Shown here piece after piece: positions 26,401-35,468 of a DNA stretch of 64,000 nucleotides (within the stretch, counting starts at the first letter, position 1; every line of letters begins with the position of its first letter). The stretch is from Branchiostoma floridae. Lineage: Eukaryota > Chordata > Leptocardii > Amphioxiformes > Branchiostomatidae. The notes beneath the pieces were generated by a model. The model was not told where the DNA came from and made no database searches. It saw nothing but the letters and a program-made list of their open reading frames with translations. A program made the position numbers and the translations under genes. Location of the stretch: positions 9,694,360 through 9,758,359 of the forward strand of contig NC_049980.1 in the NCBI RefSeq assembly GCF_000003815.2. Direction: 5' to 3'.

Positions 26401-29400
26401 CCTAATCTGCCACCTACTGGCACACAGCACGCCTACAGGTGGATGCCAAAATCATTAAATCACCACAAAAATGAACTGATTCTAAATCTCACTTTCTTTG
26501 TTTGCAATGTATTGATTTTGCTGTTATATTATTCCCCTTACTACTAGTAGCTTGGCTACACTAAACGTTGAAGCGTTTAAGGGTGCTGCATTTGTCTGTC
26601 ACTGCATTAAAAGCATTAGTTTCGCTCTCTGCTTAGAATACATAGAATCAGGAGATTGTAAAACTCGACGATACATTTGCTAGCGAAAAATCTGCTTACT
26701 TTGATTAATTGGACGCTAGATGGCGCTTTAACAGCATTCTTGTTTTATCCTAATAGCATCATATTTCTTGCAGTCCCGGCACCGCCTTTCTTGACATATC
26801 GATGACCTTCAACCCCGTCTTCTCCTCGACCCCGGCTGCCTACATATCTGTCATTCCTTTCCTATTTAGGTAACGGGTGTAATGGTATCCCCTCTTTGTG
26901 TGCATGCCTGGGTCAATTCAAACACGCAAACAGTTTATACAGGTCTGTCAAGCATCTTATGCTTTATAGACGCTAATCTCAACAAACGCCATCACAGGCA
27001 TCTTACTTTCTCTCTGACAGACGATGCTTTCGTGTTACTTCATAGGAATCTTGCCCTCGTTACCTGTCACTGTGAGGTCAACTTGCTAAACCAAAACTTT
27101 TATGTGCCCAATATGGCTAGGTCAAATTCGCTTACATCACACAGCGCCGACTAGTGAGGAGGTTGAATATTGCATCTGCCACAAAGGGGCGTTTCCTCCC
27201 ATGTTGCCGAGGCAACGTCATGTCCTAGTGTCAACCTCTTGAGAAGGGAACCCAAACGTTTGCCGGGTGTTCCACCGGAAGAATGTTTGCATTTGCTGAC
27301 ATGTCCCTAAAACCCGTTGTCAGACATCGTCTGGATTCCTCTGATTCTTGGTAAAACTACTCCGTTTTGAAGATATGATCTGCATATGCAAATGAAGGTT
27401 AAACGTCCAGGTAACAAGATACGCCAAAAAGCATTTAAGCAATTTAATGATTTTGAAAACATATTTTTTTTTCGGTCAACGAGAATGATCATGACATATG
27501 TTGTCTAGGCAGTGAATCTTTACCAGGCATAGCAAACTCCCAGACGATCACAAATACTTTTGACAAGAAACATAAGTCAGTGTTGTATTACCGCTCTACC
27601 CTTCAGTCGGGATGCTTTCCCTCAAACGTTTCCTGTTCAATACAGATTGAATTTCATCGTCCGGTGTTTTTCACAACCACTCTTGTTTTTAAGCCGCCAA
27701 CAGTATATCTCACGTCATTGGTAGTCTGTGTACTCTAAATGTAAACATATCTTATCTTCAGTCATGAGTTGCCATTCCTTATATGGCTTCGCGTTGTTAC
27801 TTACAGTGTTTTCCCAGAACACATTGTCACTTCATGGCTCACGTATAACATTTAAAACAGCATTGGCAAAATATGACCGAAATGCCAACATCCTAAGTTG
27901 TTTTAAAGTCAACCATGTCCTGAGCGATTCTAACAAAACCAGAACCAACTTAGCCGAGGCAGAGTGTCAAGCCCTCGGTTTTTGGTGTTTTGTTTGAGGC
28001 CGGGGAACGGACAGATCAAAATATCACGGCTCACCGTTGAAGAATTTCACGTGTCTCTACTTAGAGGATACACCGGATGGTAGGTACATGCCACCATGTG
28101 TGTCATCTCTACACGCGCTTCAAGGTCTCTTGAAATTCTAGATATTCAGATCACGAAATGTTGCTCATACCTGGGCCCAAACTTGGTACATAACCAGACT
28201 ATCCTAATCCTCCGCTGAGGTTCAAGTTTAGCCTTGCAGAGTCAATGGCATAGATATCAAGTTCCAGGGTTGGCCCCATACCAGAATATTTCTCTGTCAG
28301 GGAAGTCTACAGGGACTGATACGGCTGGGAAAGTGCCATCTAATGTCAGATAGTATTTATGGACAGCTTTCACCTGCCACGAGAACTAACGTTATTAGTT
28401 ACGAAAGTCAAGAACTTGTAGGAGGTTTAAGTTTTTGTGTGATTAATAAATCGAAAACCTTTAGTTTGTAATTTGTTGCTAAATGATGTTACGTTACAGT
28501 TTAATTACCACTTTGATTTGCTTCTGTGTGTTTAGAGTTTATTGTTTTAACAGTTATAACTATGTTGCTACACCCACCCCTGTGATTACGTGGACAACCC
28601 CCTCTCGTTTTAACCATGAGATTACCTGTACGGTCCCCTTATTTTATTTTTTTAAACCAAAGAGGTTTACTAGTAACCTCCTTGGATCCTTGACCAACTT
28701 ACATCTGCGGCCTTCTTGGTGGCTGCCTCCAGCTGCTCGGTAGCGTCCTTCAGGGACTCCTGGGCCTTGTCCAACTCATCCTCAACCATCCTGATCTTCT
28801 TGTTCAGATCGTTGATCTCATCTTCCAACTACACAAATCAGGAAATCAAAATCATGAGTCATGATTGTAATCAAGATGGTGGATACGATAAGGACCAACT
28901 ATGCAACTTATTGTTAGTGATGTCAAAATCATTGTCAAAAATTGAGGTTAAGGTGTATGCATACTGGGAATTTTCAGTCGGTTGATCCAGTTTCCAAAAG
29001 GAAATCATCATTGAAAAATAATGATTTGGTAATCGTCATCACGAATTGCATACTTTGGTGTCAGTAAAATCACCACAATCGTCTTTTAGTTGTGCTTAGT
29101 TTCTGGGAACACCCATGATGCATGGTTATATGTTTTCTTTTGTTTATCATGCAGTTATCACCCTTTCGATGCACTAAAATCATAAGATACATATCTGGTA
29201 TCAGTTCTTTTTCCTTCCACATTTCTTTGTGAGATATGTGCAATGTCGCACACTTCCATATTAGGTCGACATTCAGAGAAGGTGAAAACATTGAATAACA
29301 TTTTCTTTATAAACTGTATGCGCATTTGTATAAAGTGAACAATGCACTGCACACAGTTGTGTTATTTCAATATTGTGAATAACCGCTTCAAACCAGTTAC

Positions 29401-31021
29401 AGTACGCTATTTCAACAATTAAGGCATATCACACAACACGCATGCGCACACTGACATGCCATATTTAGGCATCACCGCTGTCGATGGACCAGTTCCTCCA
29501 AGGCATCTTCAAGAAATTTCGGTCTCGGCGTTGCAACTTAACGCACATTTTTAAGATACATGATTTTTATTGTGTACTAAACGTTCACTGTCTCACTTAC
29601 GTCTGTGCTCGCTTATACGCTAGCACAATGAGAGTTACATTCCTCTGATTCACTATTTTCTTTTCCAAATGTTTGCACATAGCGAAACCTGGTTTTCACG
29701 TTTCAACTCTATCACAATATCAGTACAGAAATGTACCGTATACGAGTGTTCAACGAATCTTTTTGCGACTTCTGGGCGTACGGATTAGGGCATGTTATAA
29801 AAGTATGCCATTGTGGATCTTACCAAAAATAGACTTGCTGATACTGCCAACAGTATCAACTTGATATTCGATACGGATACGATGGCAAATACCATTTTGC
29901 AGATAGAGATTTTCCTTATGTCTAACTCCTTCCAAAGTGAAAGTGAAATCTTCCCCTTTCTCCGCAGGGGTTACTCGTGACAAACGCTAATATCCCCCCA
30001 GTGAGGAAGAACAAACATCATCGGTTTAACCAATTTCACGGCCTGCCATGACACGCGAGGGAGAGGGCCCCTATTAAAAACGCATTTAAACCTCCAAACT
30101 CTTTCTGTTGGTTTATATACTCTTTCGCTTAACAGTTTCTACAGATCAAAGTCTTTAGATATTTTGGACTTGGAAGAATATATCCAACTTTGTACATGCC
30201 ATGTACAGACTGTACCCAGCTGGGCTATATTTGATTGTTCAACATTCTACAATCATCACCTCAGCCGGCCGGATAAATTCCTATGTCGAAGCACGAATTA
30301 AACTTCCTATTTCTTCCAACACTTGTCGTTCCAAGCCTTTCATGTCAGCCTCCCACCTCCCAACCCAAATAATCTCCGATACCGCGGCCATTTCCGTCTC
30401 GGTCCGGGCTCCATATACGGCCATGGCCCAGCTACCGCTAGCAAATTTTTGTCATACTGACATGAGCCCAGAAAAAGTCGACCTCGCTTAAACAGCCGTT
30501 CAGAAAAGAAAAATACGTCTGTATTTACAGCAAATGAAGAAGTAACTAACACCAGTTGCTTTCATTTGGTTTTCCGTGATGGCTTTGAGACAAATGTTTA
30601 GGAAACGCGAATGTTGTTGAGCGATTCGGTACGCCTGGCGCACACTCAATGTCAAGCGGTAGATACACAAGCCAGGCACGTTTTCAAATCTAACCCAGTT
30701 TCTCAACAAACACGGGACGTGGAATTAGGAAAGCTAAAACAACCAACATAAAACGTATCGAGAAGATGTCTGATGCCGAAAGAAGGAACTGGTCCAAAGT
30801 CTCTGACATAGGGATGCACAAGAATGCACGGAATGTCTGAGGAGGGGGGTCTCCCCGGGCGGAGCGGCTAACGCTCGCCCGACCCCTCGTCATGTCTCCG
30901 TACTCACTTTGACGTTCTTCTCCTGAGCATCCTTCATAGCCTGCTCGGCTTGCTCAGCCCTGTCCAGGGCGTTCTCCTTGTCGTTCTTCAACATCAACAT
31001 CTTCTTCTTGATGGCATCCAT
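8381..31021 (-). CDS. TPM: Tropomyosin gene, complete, highly alternatively spliced
   Basis: Tropomyosin is a two-stranded coiled coil that lies along actin filaments and gates myosin and other actin-binding proteins. The path 1a-2-3-4A or 4B-4C-5-6-7-8-9 gives exactly 284 residues, the long-form length. Coding exons on the minus strand: 1a 30908-31021, 2 28703-28828, 1b 25231-25344, 3 21703-21836, 4A 20731-20776, 4B 20535-20580, 4C 20008-20079, 5 19724-19794, 6A 18972-19047, 6B 18454-18529, 6C 17906-17981, 7 16624-16686, 8A 15809-15878, 8B 15693-15762, and six last exons between 8381 and 14212. Boundaries and phases match vertebrate TPM except that exon 4 is split. Starting at 1b gives a short form of about 242 residues. 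Heptad repeats run throughout. The family call is certain; which isoforms are made is inference. Confidence 0.97.
8760..8765 (-). terminator. Candidate poly(A) signal for exon 9-5
   Basis: AATAAA on the minus strand is followed within ten bases by a T-rich stretch (the A-run at 8746-8755 of the + strand), as expected of a downstream U-rich element. It lies about 1.2 kb past exon 9-5. Confidence 0.4.
9960..10042 (-). CDS. TPM: Tropomyosin last exon 9-5
   Basis: The 83-nt coding part follows a TAG acceptor and ends in TAA. It encodes [20 protein letters not shown] then LNDLNAL. It carries a cysteine, unusual for this segment. A candidate poly(A) signal lies at 8760-8765, with a T-run on the minus strand beyond it. 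Confidence 0.92.
12203..12208 (-). terminator. Candidate poly(A) signal for the 9-1 to 9-4 group
   Basis: AATAAA on the minus strand lies 520 bp past exon 9-4. No canonical signal was seen between exons 9-1 and 9-4, so these either share this site or use variant signals. Confidence 0.35.
12730..12812 (-). CDS. TPM: Tropomyosin last exon 9-4
   Basis: The 83-nt coding part follows a ACAG acceptor and ends in TAA. It encodes [20 protein letters not shown] then LNELHNM. A candidate poly(A) signal on the minus strand lies at 12203-12208. Confidence 0.92.
13050..13132 (-). CDS. TPM: Tropomyosin last exon 9-3
   Basis: The 83-nt coding part follows a TCAG acceptor and ends in TGA. The split codon is GAG, so this is the only last exon starting with glutamate: [20 protein letters not shown] then LSELSTY. 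Confidence 0.92.
13466..13548 (-). CDS. TPM: Tropomyosin last exon 9-2
   Basis: The 83-nt coding part follows a CCAG acceptor and ends in TAA. It encodes [20 protein letters not shown] then LNDLTAL. It is very similar to exon 9-1, which suggests a recent tandem duplication. Confidence 0.93.
14130..14212 (-). CDS. TPM: Tropomyosin last exon 9-1
   Basis: This is an 83-nt coding part ending in TAA. With the last base of exon 8 it encodes 27 residues, [20 protein letters not shown] then LNDLSTF. Of the six it looks closest to the vertebrate striated-muscle exon 9a (DELYxxKLKxKxISEELDHxLND). Confidence 0.94.
15693..15762 (-). CDS. TPM: Tropomyosin exon 8B (exclusive 70-nt exon)
   Basis: It encodes [20 protein letters not shown] and DLE plus one base, with borders TAG and GTAAGT. 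It differs from 8A at two residues (S/T and I/V). The donor is stronger than that of 8A. Confidence 0.94.
15809..15878 (-). CDS. TPM: Tropomyosin exon 8A (exclusive 70-nt exon)
   Basis: It encodes [20 protein letters not shown] and DLE plus one base, with borders TAG and GTGGGG. It lies only 46 bp from exon 8B, too short for a normal intron, so the pair cannot easily be joined to each other. Confidence 0.93.
16624..16686 (-). CDS. TPM: Tropomyosin exon 7 (constitutive)
   Basis: It has 21 codons in phase 0, [20 protein letters not shown] plus E, with borders TCAG and GTACGC. Length equals vertebrate exon 7. Confidence 0.96.
17906..17981 (-). CDS. TPM: Tropomyosin exon 6C (one of three exclusive 76-nt exons)
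   Basis: It encodes [20 protein letters not shown] and AAADK, with borders ACAG and GTTTGT. Of the three it is closest to the vertebrate 6b striated-muscle type (KxxELEEELKxVTNxLKSLE pattern). Confidence 0.94.
18454..18529 (-). CDS. TPM: Tropomyosin exon 6B (one of three exclusive 76-nt exons)
   Basis: It encodes [20 protein letters not shown] and AQATK, with borders ACAG and GTACGC. Its phase and length equal 6A and 6C. It is the most divergent of the three at its C-terminal end. Confidence 0.92.
18972..19047 (-). CDS. TPM: Tropomyosin exon 6A (one of three exclusive 76-nt exons)
   Basis: One base completes threonine, then 25 codons encode [20 protein letters not shown] and AAVEK. Borders are GCAG and GTGAGA. 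It is the first of three exons with identical length and phase; 76 nt is not a multiple of three, so exactly one can be used. Confidence 0.92.
19724..19794 (-). CDS. TPM: Tropomyosin exon 5 (constitutive)
   Basis: The 71-nt exon encodes [20 protein letters not shown] and LAE plus two bases of threonine, with borders TAG and GTAAGA. Length and phase equal vertebrate exon 5. Confidence 0.96.
20008..20079 (-). CDS. TPM: Tropomyosin exon 4C (second half of vertebrate exon 4)
   Basis: It has 24 codons in phase 0, [12 protein letters not shown] to DRKYEE, with borders ACAG and GTGAGA. In vertebrates this is fused to the 46-nt part as one 118-nt exon 4. Here an intron separates them, and that is what allows the 4A/4B choice. 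Confidence 0.95.
20535..20580 (-). CDS. TPM: Tropomyosin exon 4B (mutually exclusive 46-nt exon)
   Basis: It has the same phase and length as 4A and encodes [15 protein letters not shown], with borders ACAG and GTTAGC. The two differ only at the end of the segment (RGAADEDR against RQGADEDK). It corresponds to the first part of vertebrate exon 4. Confidence 0.93.
20731..20776 (-). CDS. TPM: Tropomyosin exon 4A (mutually exclusive 46-nt exon)
   Basis: One base completes the exon 3 arginine, then 15 codons encode [15 protein letters not shown]. Borders are ACAG and GTAGGT. It is homologous in tandem to exon 4B, 150 bp further downstream. Because 46 is not a multiple of three, using both or neither would break the frame. 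Confidence 0.93.
21703..21836 (-). CDS. TPM: Tropomyosin exon 3 (constitutive)
   Basis: The 134-nt exon encodes [20 protein letters not shown] and onward to DESER (residues 81-125). It ends two bases into the arginine codon at a GTACGT donor. This is the first exon shared by long and short forms. Length and phase equal vertebrate exon 3. Confidence 0.96.
21837..25230 (-). other. Tropomyosin intron between exons 1b and 3
   Basis: This 3.4-kb AT-rich stretch has no tropomyosin-like exon. Short open frames here lack splice context and family features. Confidence 0.5.
25231..25344 (-). CDS. TPM: Tropomyosin exon 1b (short-form first exon, internal promoter)
   Basis: It encodes 38 residues starting [12 protein letters not shown] and ending DERERADT, phase 0 at a GTAAGG donor. 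Its position between exons 2 and 3 and its C-terminal match to the vertebrate 1b pattern (ERA...L...DERE) show it is the start of low-molecular-weight tropomyosin. Vertebrate 1b is, from memory, 44 residues; the extra N-terminal residues are missing here. A perfect CArG box lies about 570 bp upstream. Confidence 0.93.
25913..25922. promoter_or_regulatory. CArG box upstream of internal first exon 1b
   Basis: CCATATATGG is a palindromic, perfect CArG element about 570 bp upstream of the exon 1b start codon. It suggests that the internal promoter may also answer to SRF. Confidence 0.5.
27203..27216. promoter_or_regulatory. RFX-type palindrome in tropomyosin intron
   Basis: GTTGCCGAGGCAAC is a full palindromic X-box-like site (two GTTGCC half sites, two-base spacer), followed by a CRE-like half site (CGTCA). 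Function in this intron is unknown. Confidence 0.4.
27777..27786. promoter_or_regulatory. CArG box between exons 2 and 1b
   Basis: CCTTATATGG is a perfect CArG element, 2.4 kb upstream of exon 1b in the same intron as the RFX-like site at 27203. It could serve an intronic enhancer. The same ten bases also occur inside the 107-bp repeat at 601 and 4892, so chance is possible. Confidence 0.35.
28703..28828 (-). CDS. TPM: Tropomyosin exon 2
   Basis: It encodes 42 residues (39-80 of the long form), beginning [11 protein letters not shown] and ending ATKKAAD, phase 0 at both ends with AG and GTAAGT borders. The length equals vertebrate exon 2. I found only one copy, so the 2a/2b choice of vertebrate TPM1 is not evident. 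Exon 1b lies downstream of it, so short forms skip it. Confidence 0.96.
28829..30907 (-). other. Tropomyosin first intron
   Basis: This is a 2.1-kb intron between exons 1a and 2. I see no second exon-2-like copy and no clear mobile element. Confidence 0.5.
30908..31021 (-). CDS. TPM: Tropomyosin exon 1a (long-form first exon)
   Basis: It encodes 38 residues starting [12 protein letters not shown], the typical N-terminal overlap segment of high-molecular-weight tropomyosin. The start codon sits in a good context (CAACCATGG) with an in-frame TAA ten bases upstream. The exon ends in phase 0 at a GTGAGTA donor. Its length equals vertebrate exon 1a. A TATA box and a CArG box lie upstream. Confidence 0.96.
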
Positions 31022-31168
31022 GGTTGCTTGTTAGTCCTGGGCGTCCCACACAGAGAAGAGAACACAGGCTAGGACCGCGCTGAGAGGCGAGAGAGACAGG
31101 AATAACCTTGCAGAGGAATGTGCGCAAGTCTTGCCACTCGTGCCCTCCCTTATGTCACGGGGACGGGA

Positions 31169-31176
31169 TAAATATA
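31169..31176 (-). promoter_or_regulatory. TATA box of tropomyosin exon 1a promoter
   Basis: TATATTTA on the minus strand lies about 150 bp upstream of the exon 1a start codon, inside a GC-rich flank. It would place transcription start near 31140 and a 5' UTR of roughly 120 nt. Confidence 0.6.
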
Positions 31177-31357
31177 CCCCCACCGATGGGCCAAGCAATT
31201 CGCGGTTCGTCACGTGACCTGTCAGCTGTTTTATCATAAACGGAGGCGCCGCGCGCAGTGCTTTTCGACGAAAAGTTTAGCTTTGCCTGCTGACGCAAGG
31301 CTGCTATCGGATTGCCCTGCAGGCCTGTGATTTGTCGCTTCCGAGTTACCCTGGCCT

Positions 31358-31367
31358 CCATATTTGG
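31358..31367 (-). promoter_or_regulatory. CArG box (SRF site) upstream of exon 1a
   Basis: CCATATTTGG is a perfect CC(A/T)6GG element about 190 bp upstream of the TATA box. SRF sites of this kind drive muscle actin and tropomyosin genes. The role here is inferred from sequence and place. Confidence 0.6.
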
Positions 31368-33108
31368 CCGCGACACCAGAAATTTCACATGTGGCCAGCG
31401 TAATACAAGATCCAGGGCAGTTTGGTTGAGTGGTGCCATGTGTGCAAACAAGCGTGCCTTCATTTCTGTACTTAGGACGTCCCACAGTAGCACTTTTTAA
31501 TAACTAGCCCTCCCCCTCCATTGCATATCTTCTAGGGAAAATTCACTGCAATAGCATTCGTTCTTAATATATCTCTTTTCAAAGAATCACACAAGAAACC
31601 AAGTAGAAGTCAGAAACATAAACTCCCAAGTTCATCCGTCCAGGAACTGTTTAACGACGATTACAATCTTTATTTACCGTATCAAAATAAAGTAACTGAG
31701 CCGAGAGCTGACATCAACAGAAAACAAGCAGGGGGCGTCACGAACCAAGTACTATTTGCATTGGAGGGGGGAAGGGGAACATCATTATAGGAGTGCTTTG
31801 TCTCTTGGGTTAAGCGTCTGAAGTGCGCTAGGGTACTGTGCATGTTTCGTCTTCAGCGCTCTGTCATTCCACAAGTCTGGCGTTTTAGTTTTCTGATATC
31901 TCCAAAAGTCTGCACGCCAGACCCGCGCCGACTCACGCTGATTGACCGTGAATGGCTGTTTGGAATTGCCGAGAATGGAATGCCGCTCTGCTTGCCAAGG
32001 TGGTCAACTTCCCATTGCGAAGTCTGCCAAGGCCGTACTTGGGATGATGCGAGGACGATGTGAGATGGCAGACAACATGGCCTGCATCATCTGGGAGTAC
32101 AGACAGGGATCCACAAGGACGATGAACATGTTTGTGTGCGTGGGAGTTAGGCTGACACGAGAACATGCTCTGGTGAGAGTAATCTCAGTTGAGACTGCCA
32201 AGAACTGTCAAAACCATTTATTAATCTTAATATGAAATTTTGACGTTTGGCATGTCGTGAGCCTATATTGTCTTGCATCACAGAGCTGTTACAGCCGTCA
32301 GAGAGAAGGCACGTATTCTATCAAGTATAAACTCTCTTTATGGTAGCTGACATTTCGGATTATGTACACCTTTCTCTGATGTTATTTGGCGTGGATTTTG
32401 GCAACAACTTAACGGCTTATCAAGGCGTTTTGTACATATCCTAGATTACCGATTGTTGACTCATTTGTTTTTCGTCCTTTGTACGTTTCCTGGACTAAGC
32501 GACTGAATAATTGTCTGTTGTCTCAACACAAGGTCTTATAAGCGTGTTCTACGTCCGTACAGATTCCCTTGTCCATTGTGTATTGCGATGACGTACTTTT
32601 AGACTAAATACTCCAGATAAGTTTGAAGGACAGTGCGTTGTACGAAACGTTCCATTCCAATTCCTTTTTGATTTGATGATGTCAAGATTTGTTTCTTGGA
32701 CCGATTCGTATATTGTCGCCAGTATATGATTTGTTATATGGTGTAGATAGTATGCATCATTTATTTGAGATAAGGTAATCCTTTTTATATGTAGGCAATT
32801 AGGGCTATGTGGTCTGTGGTGTGCATTATGGAAATATGCATGTTATAGATTCTTTTTTTAGGATAGTTGTGTCTACTGCTATCGTGAATTTAGAATAATT
32901 CGTCACCAATACAATTCTTCAATGGCCACTTAACTTGATTAAATGTATAGACGCCCAAGAAAAGTATGCTACAGTGGCAAACGTCAACTGTGTACATCAA
33001 GCGACTTACAAAATTTTAGTCATTGCTGGTTGTTACGTCTTTGCCAACTTTTTCTTTTTGTCCAAAGAAAATGAATGAACCTTGGCGATAAATCAACAGC
33101 TGCCGGAT

Positions 33109-33155
33109 TGACGTCAACGGTTACGTCATCACCAGCGTCCGGTTGTCATGGTAAC
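33109..33155 (+). promoter_or_regulatory. Candidate promoter: CRE sites and RFX X-box
   Basis: TGACGTCA at 33109, TACGTCAT at 33122 and GTTGTCATGGTAAC at 33142 lie within 50 bp. A second X-box, GTTGCTAGGCAAC, lies at 33381-33393. Such clusters are typical of promoters of ciliary genes. A good start codon and a splice donor follow directly on the + strand. There is no transcript evidence. Confidence 0.45.
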
Positions 33156-33174
33156 GCGTGATTTCTAAAGAGCA

Positions 33175-33190
33175 ATGGCGGGGACGAATG
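33175..33190 (+). CDS. Possible 16-nt first coding exon (MAGTN...)
   Basis: ATGGCGGGGACGAATG is followed by the donor GTATGTG, 20 bp past the X-box. Further exons on the + strand were not identified with confidence. One open segment at 33772-33855 (HSAKQEQVLSEVW..., after a TTTTTCAG acceptor) is in a different phase and would need an intervening exon. It could also be a noncoding transcript start. Confidence 0.25.
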
Positions 33191-35280
33191 GTATGTGACG
33201 TTGGTCCGACCTTTGCCTTAAATTTTTGACAATGAAATAATGATGTAAATGTCATGTCATCTTGATTTTCTTGTATAATACCTCCTCCTTATGGGAATGG
33301 ATTACGTTTTTCGTTTGTAATGGTTGTTTGAATGAAAAATTTACGAACGGACAGCACTTGTATCATTTGTCGCGCTTATAGTTGCTAGGCAACGGCGTGG
33401 CATATGAAAGAATGCACCTGTTCCTCACGACTCGGCAGTGACGTCACACATAGCGGCCACGAAGGTAACACGTGCAGATCAGGTTACCAATGACTGAGGT
33501 CACTGACACACTGACCCCTACACTTGACATCGTTACGCAGTTTGTGTCAAATAACCAACGTTATTGTTTCGGTCCCTTACAATTGGGGTTCAGGGCATCT
33601 GCTTTCTCTTCATTTCATGATGGTACTTGTGGTTTCTTATTTACAAAAACGTTACATATTTTTTTTCCGTTTTGGAATATTGTTTATGGCATACACAGCA
33701 TCTCACCTAACTGCCCATGTCTGTAGATGACGCAGTGCTAAGATGATCAAGTTTAATTTCCGTTTTTCAGCACTCAGCTAAACAGGAACAGGTGCTGAGT
33801 GAAGTATGGCCTGGAGCTGTTTTCTCCTGTCCAGTCCAACCTTTCCACCATTAGTGTGAACCTCAGACCGAAAGTTCGTGTGTTTGAGTCATATCTGACT
33901 ACAGTTTTACCGTTTAACCTGAGCAAATCTGTCTAATCTAGAGGTCATTGAGGCCAAGACTATGCGATCGGTAGAGGATACTTTTTTCTTGTTCCCTCTC
34001 ATTTCTATCACCACATTGATTTTTGTCACAGCCATGAAAATGGGGGTAAAGTTTTCCTTTCGGTCTCCAATGCACACTTTTTATAGGCCAACGAAACAGC
34101 TTTTGATACAATCTTATGCTGCCAAATACCCGTAGAATAGCTTGGAGATTAGTTTTATTGGACATGTCACGGTGTCGGTGACATGTATCTTCGGACCTTT
34201 CCGGGGAATGAGATGATATTTGGTACTTGGGTAAGTGTTGGGTTGACCCAAGTTCAATTTTGGGCCCCCTGGTGGCCGACCTTGGCACTGCAGCAGGTCT
34301 TCCTATTTTTAGTATCTTTGGCCTTGGATATACTTTGGTCTTGATTTTTTTTCCTGGTTGGTAGCTTTAGATGTAAGGAAGAAGTGATATATGTCTGGAC
34401 TCCCTAGCAGCTCGTTATTAGATATTTTGGATGCCAAAACCTCCATTCGGTAGTTACATGGAATAGCCCTAGTAAAGGTGAAATATTAAACCAAAAACTG
34501 CCACATTTTTGTCTTGAACAGGAACACTACATCGTCAATGCAATTTGAAAGTATAACGATTACATGCTCAATATGACCTCATCTAACATTTCAGTCTCTT
34601 TTTGGTCGAAGAAGATCATCATAAGCATCTACATCACAATCCTCCACGCTACTCGTATGTTCCGCGATGTCCCACCCATCTCGTCCCCAGGGGAGCCTGG
34701 GTGTATATGGGTACGGGAGCGGCCCTATTTTGGGGGCGGTATCACCGTAACACCGACCCTGCAGCGCTGATGCTATGAAGATACGGCCTCATTGTACCGA
34801 AATACCGAAGTACAGCCTGTACATTTTGCCCCAAACAAATCACCGTGAAGGATTAGATGTAAACGAACACATTTAGCAGGCAAGAACTAAGTTGTAGAGG
34901 GTTACTTGTATCTGAATTGGGCTAGCACATTCCTTTCCATGTTTAGTTGAAAATTGCCACCATTCCCCCGCTATTTTTGACAGGGATCAATTTACATGAT
35001 AGTGCTAAAATGCTAATCTAAATATAACTTGGCTCAGGAGAGTAAATCCCGCCTGAAGTCGTATTTTCACATTTGTATATGCAGACGACAGGAGGGGTTG
35101 TAGACTTGATCGTATTTGAGATTAGGGACTATTTTCTATACTTATAATGTTAGTCATTGTGGGTGCGGACAGATAATATTACGTTCCAATCAGTGCCATT
35201 TTTATCCCATATATAACGATGGCCTCGTTGATATGCGCCTAGATACAAAATGGCACTTGATAGAAACTCAACATCGTAGG

Positions 35281-35315
35281 ACCAAGGAGCTTTTATCTGA
35301 TAAAAGCTCCTTGGT
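35281..35315. repeat. 35-bp near-perfect palindrome
   Basis: ACCAAGGAGCTTTTATC (35281-35297) pairs with 35299-35315 around a single central base. Flanking 11-bp inverted repeats (35192 and 35248) suggest a small foldback element. Confidence 0.8.
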
Positions 35316-35468
35316 AGGACTGATTTAAAGTGGAAATGAGTTGAAAAAAATCGGAATTGATGGAGCAACCTGCACTTAGAAAGAAAGCTGATAGGGGCCT
35401 AAAATTCAACTGATGTTAAAACGAAAGTAAACGATTTGAAATCTTTAAATTAGATGTATTATAATATA

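Larger units (their letters stand above)
25345..28702 (-). other. Tropomyosin intron between exons 2 and 1b
   Basis: This 3.4-kb stretch holds no coding exon I can support. It contains the two CArG boxes, the RFX-type palindrome and the presumed internal promoter just upstream of 25344. Confidence 0.5.
31370..35460. other. Intergenic region upstream of tropomyosin
   Basis: Apart from the candidate promoter near 33.1 kb and the palindrome at 35281-35315, I see no gene here. Open frames up to about 116 codons lack family features. Confidence 0.4.

Noticed and set aside
31942..32235. 97-codon + strand frame near the tropomyosin promoter
   Set aside because: It has no recognisable motif and overlapping frames of similar size on both strands.
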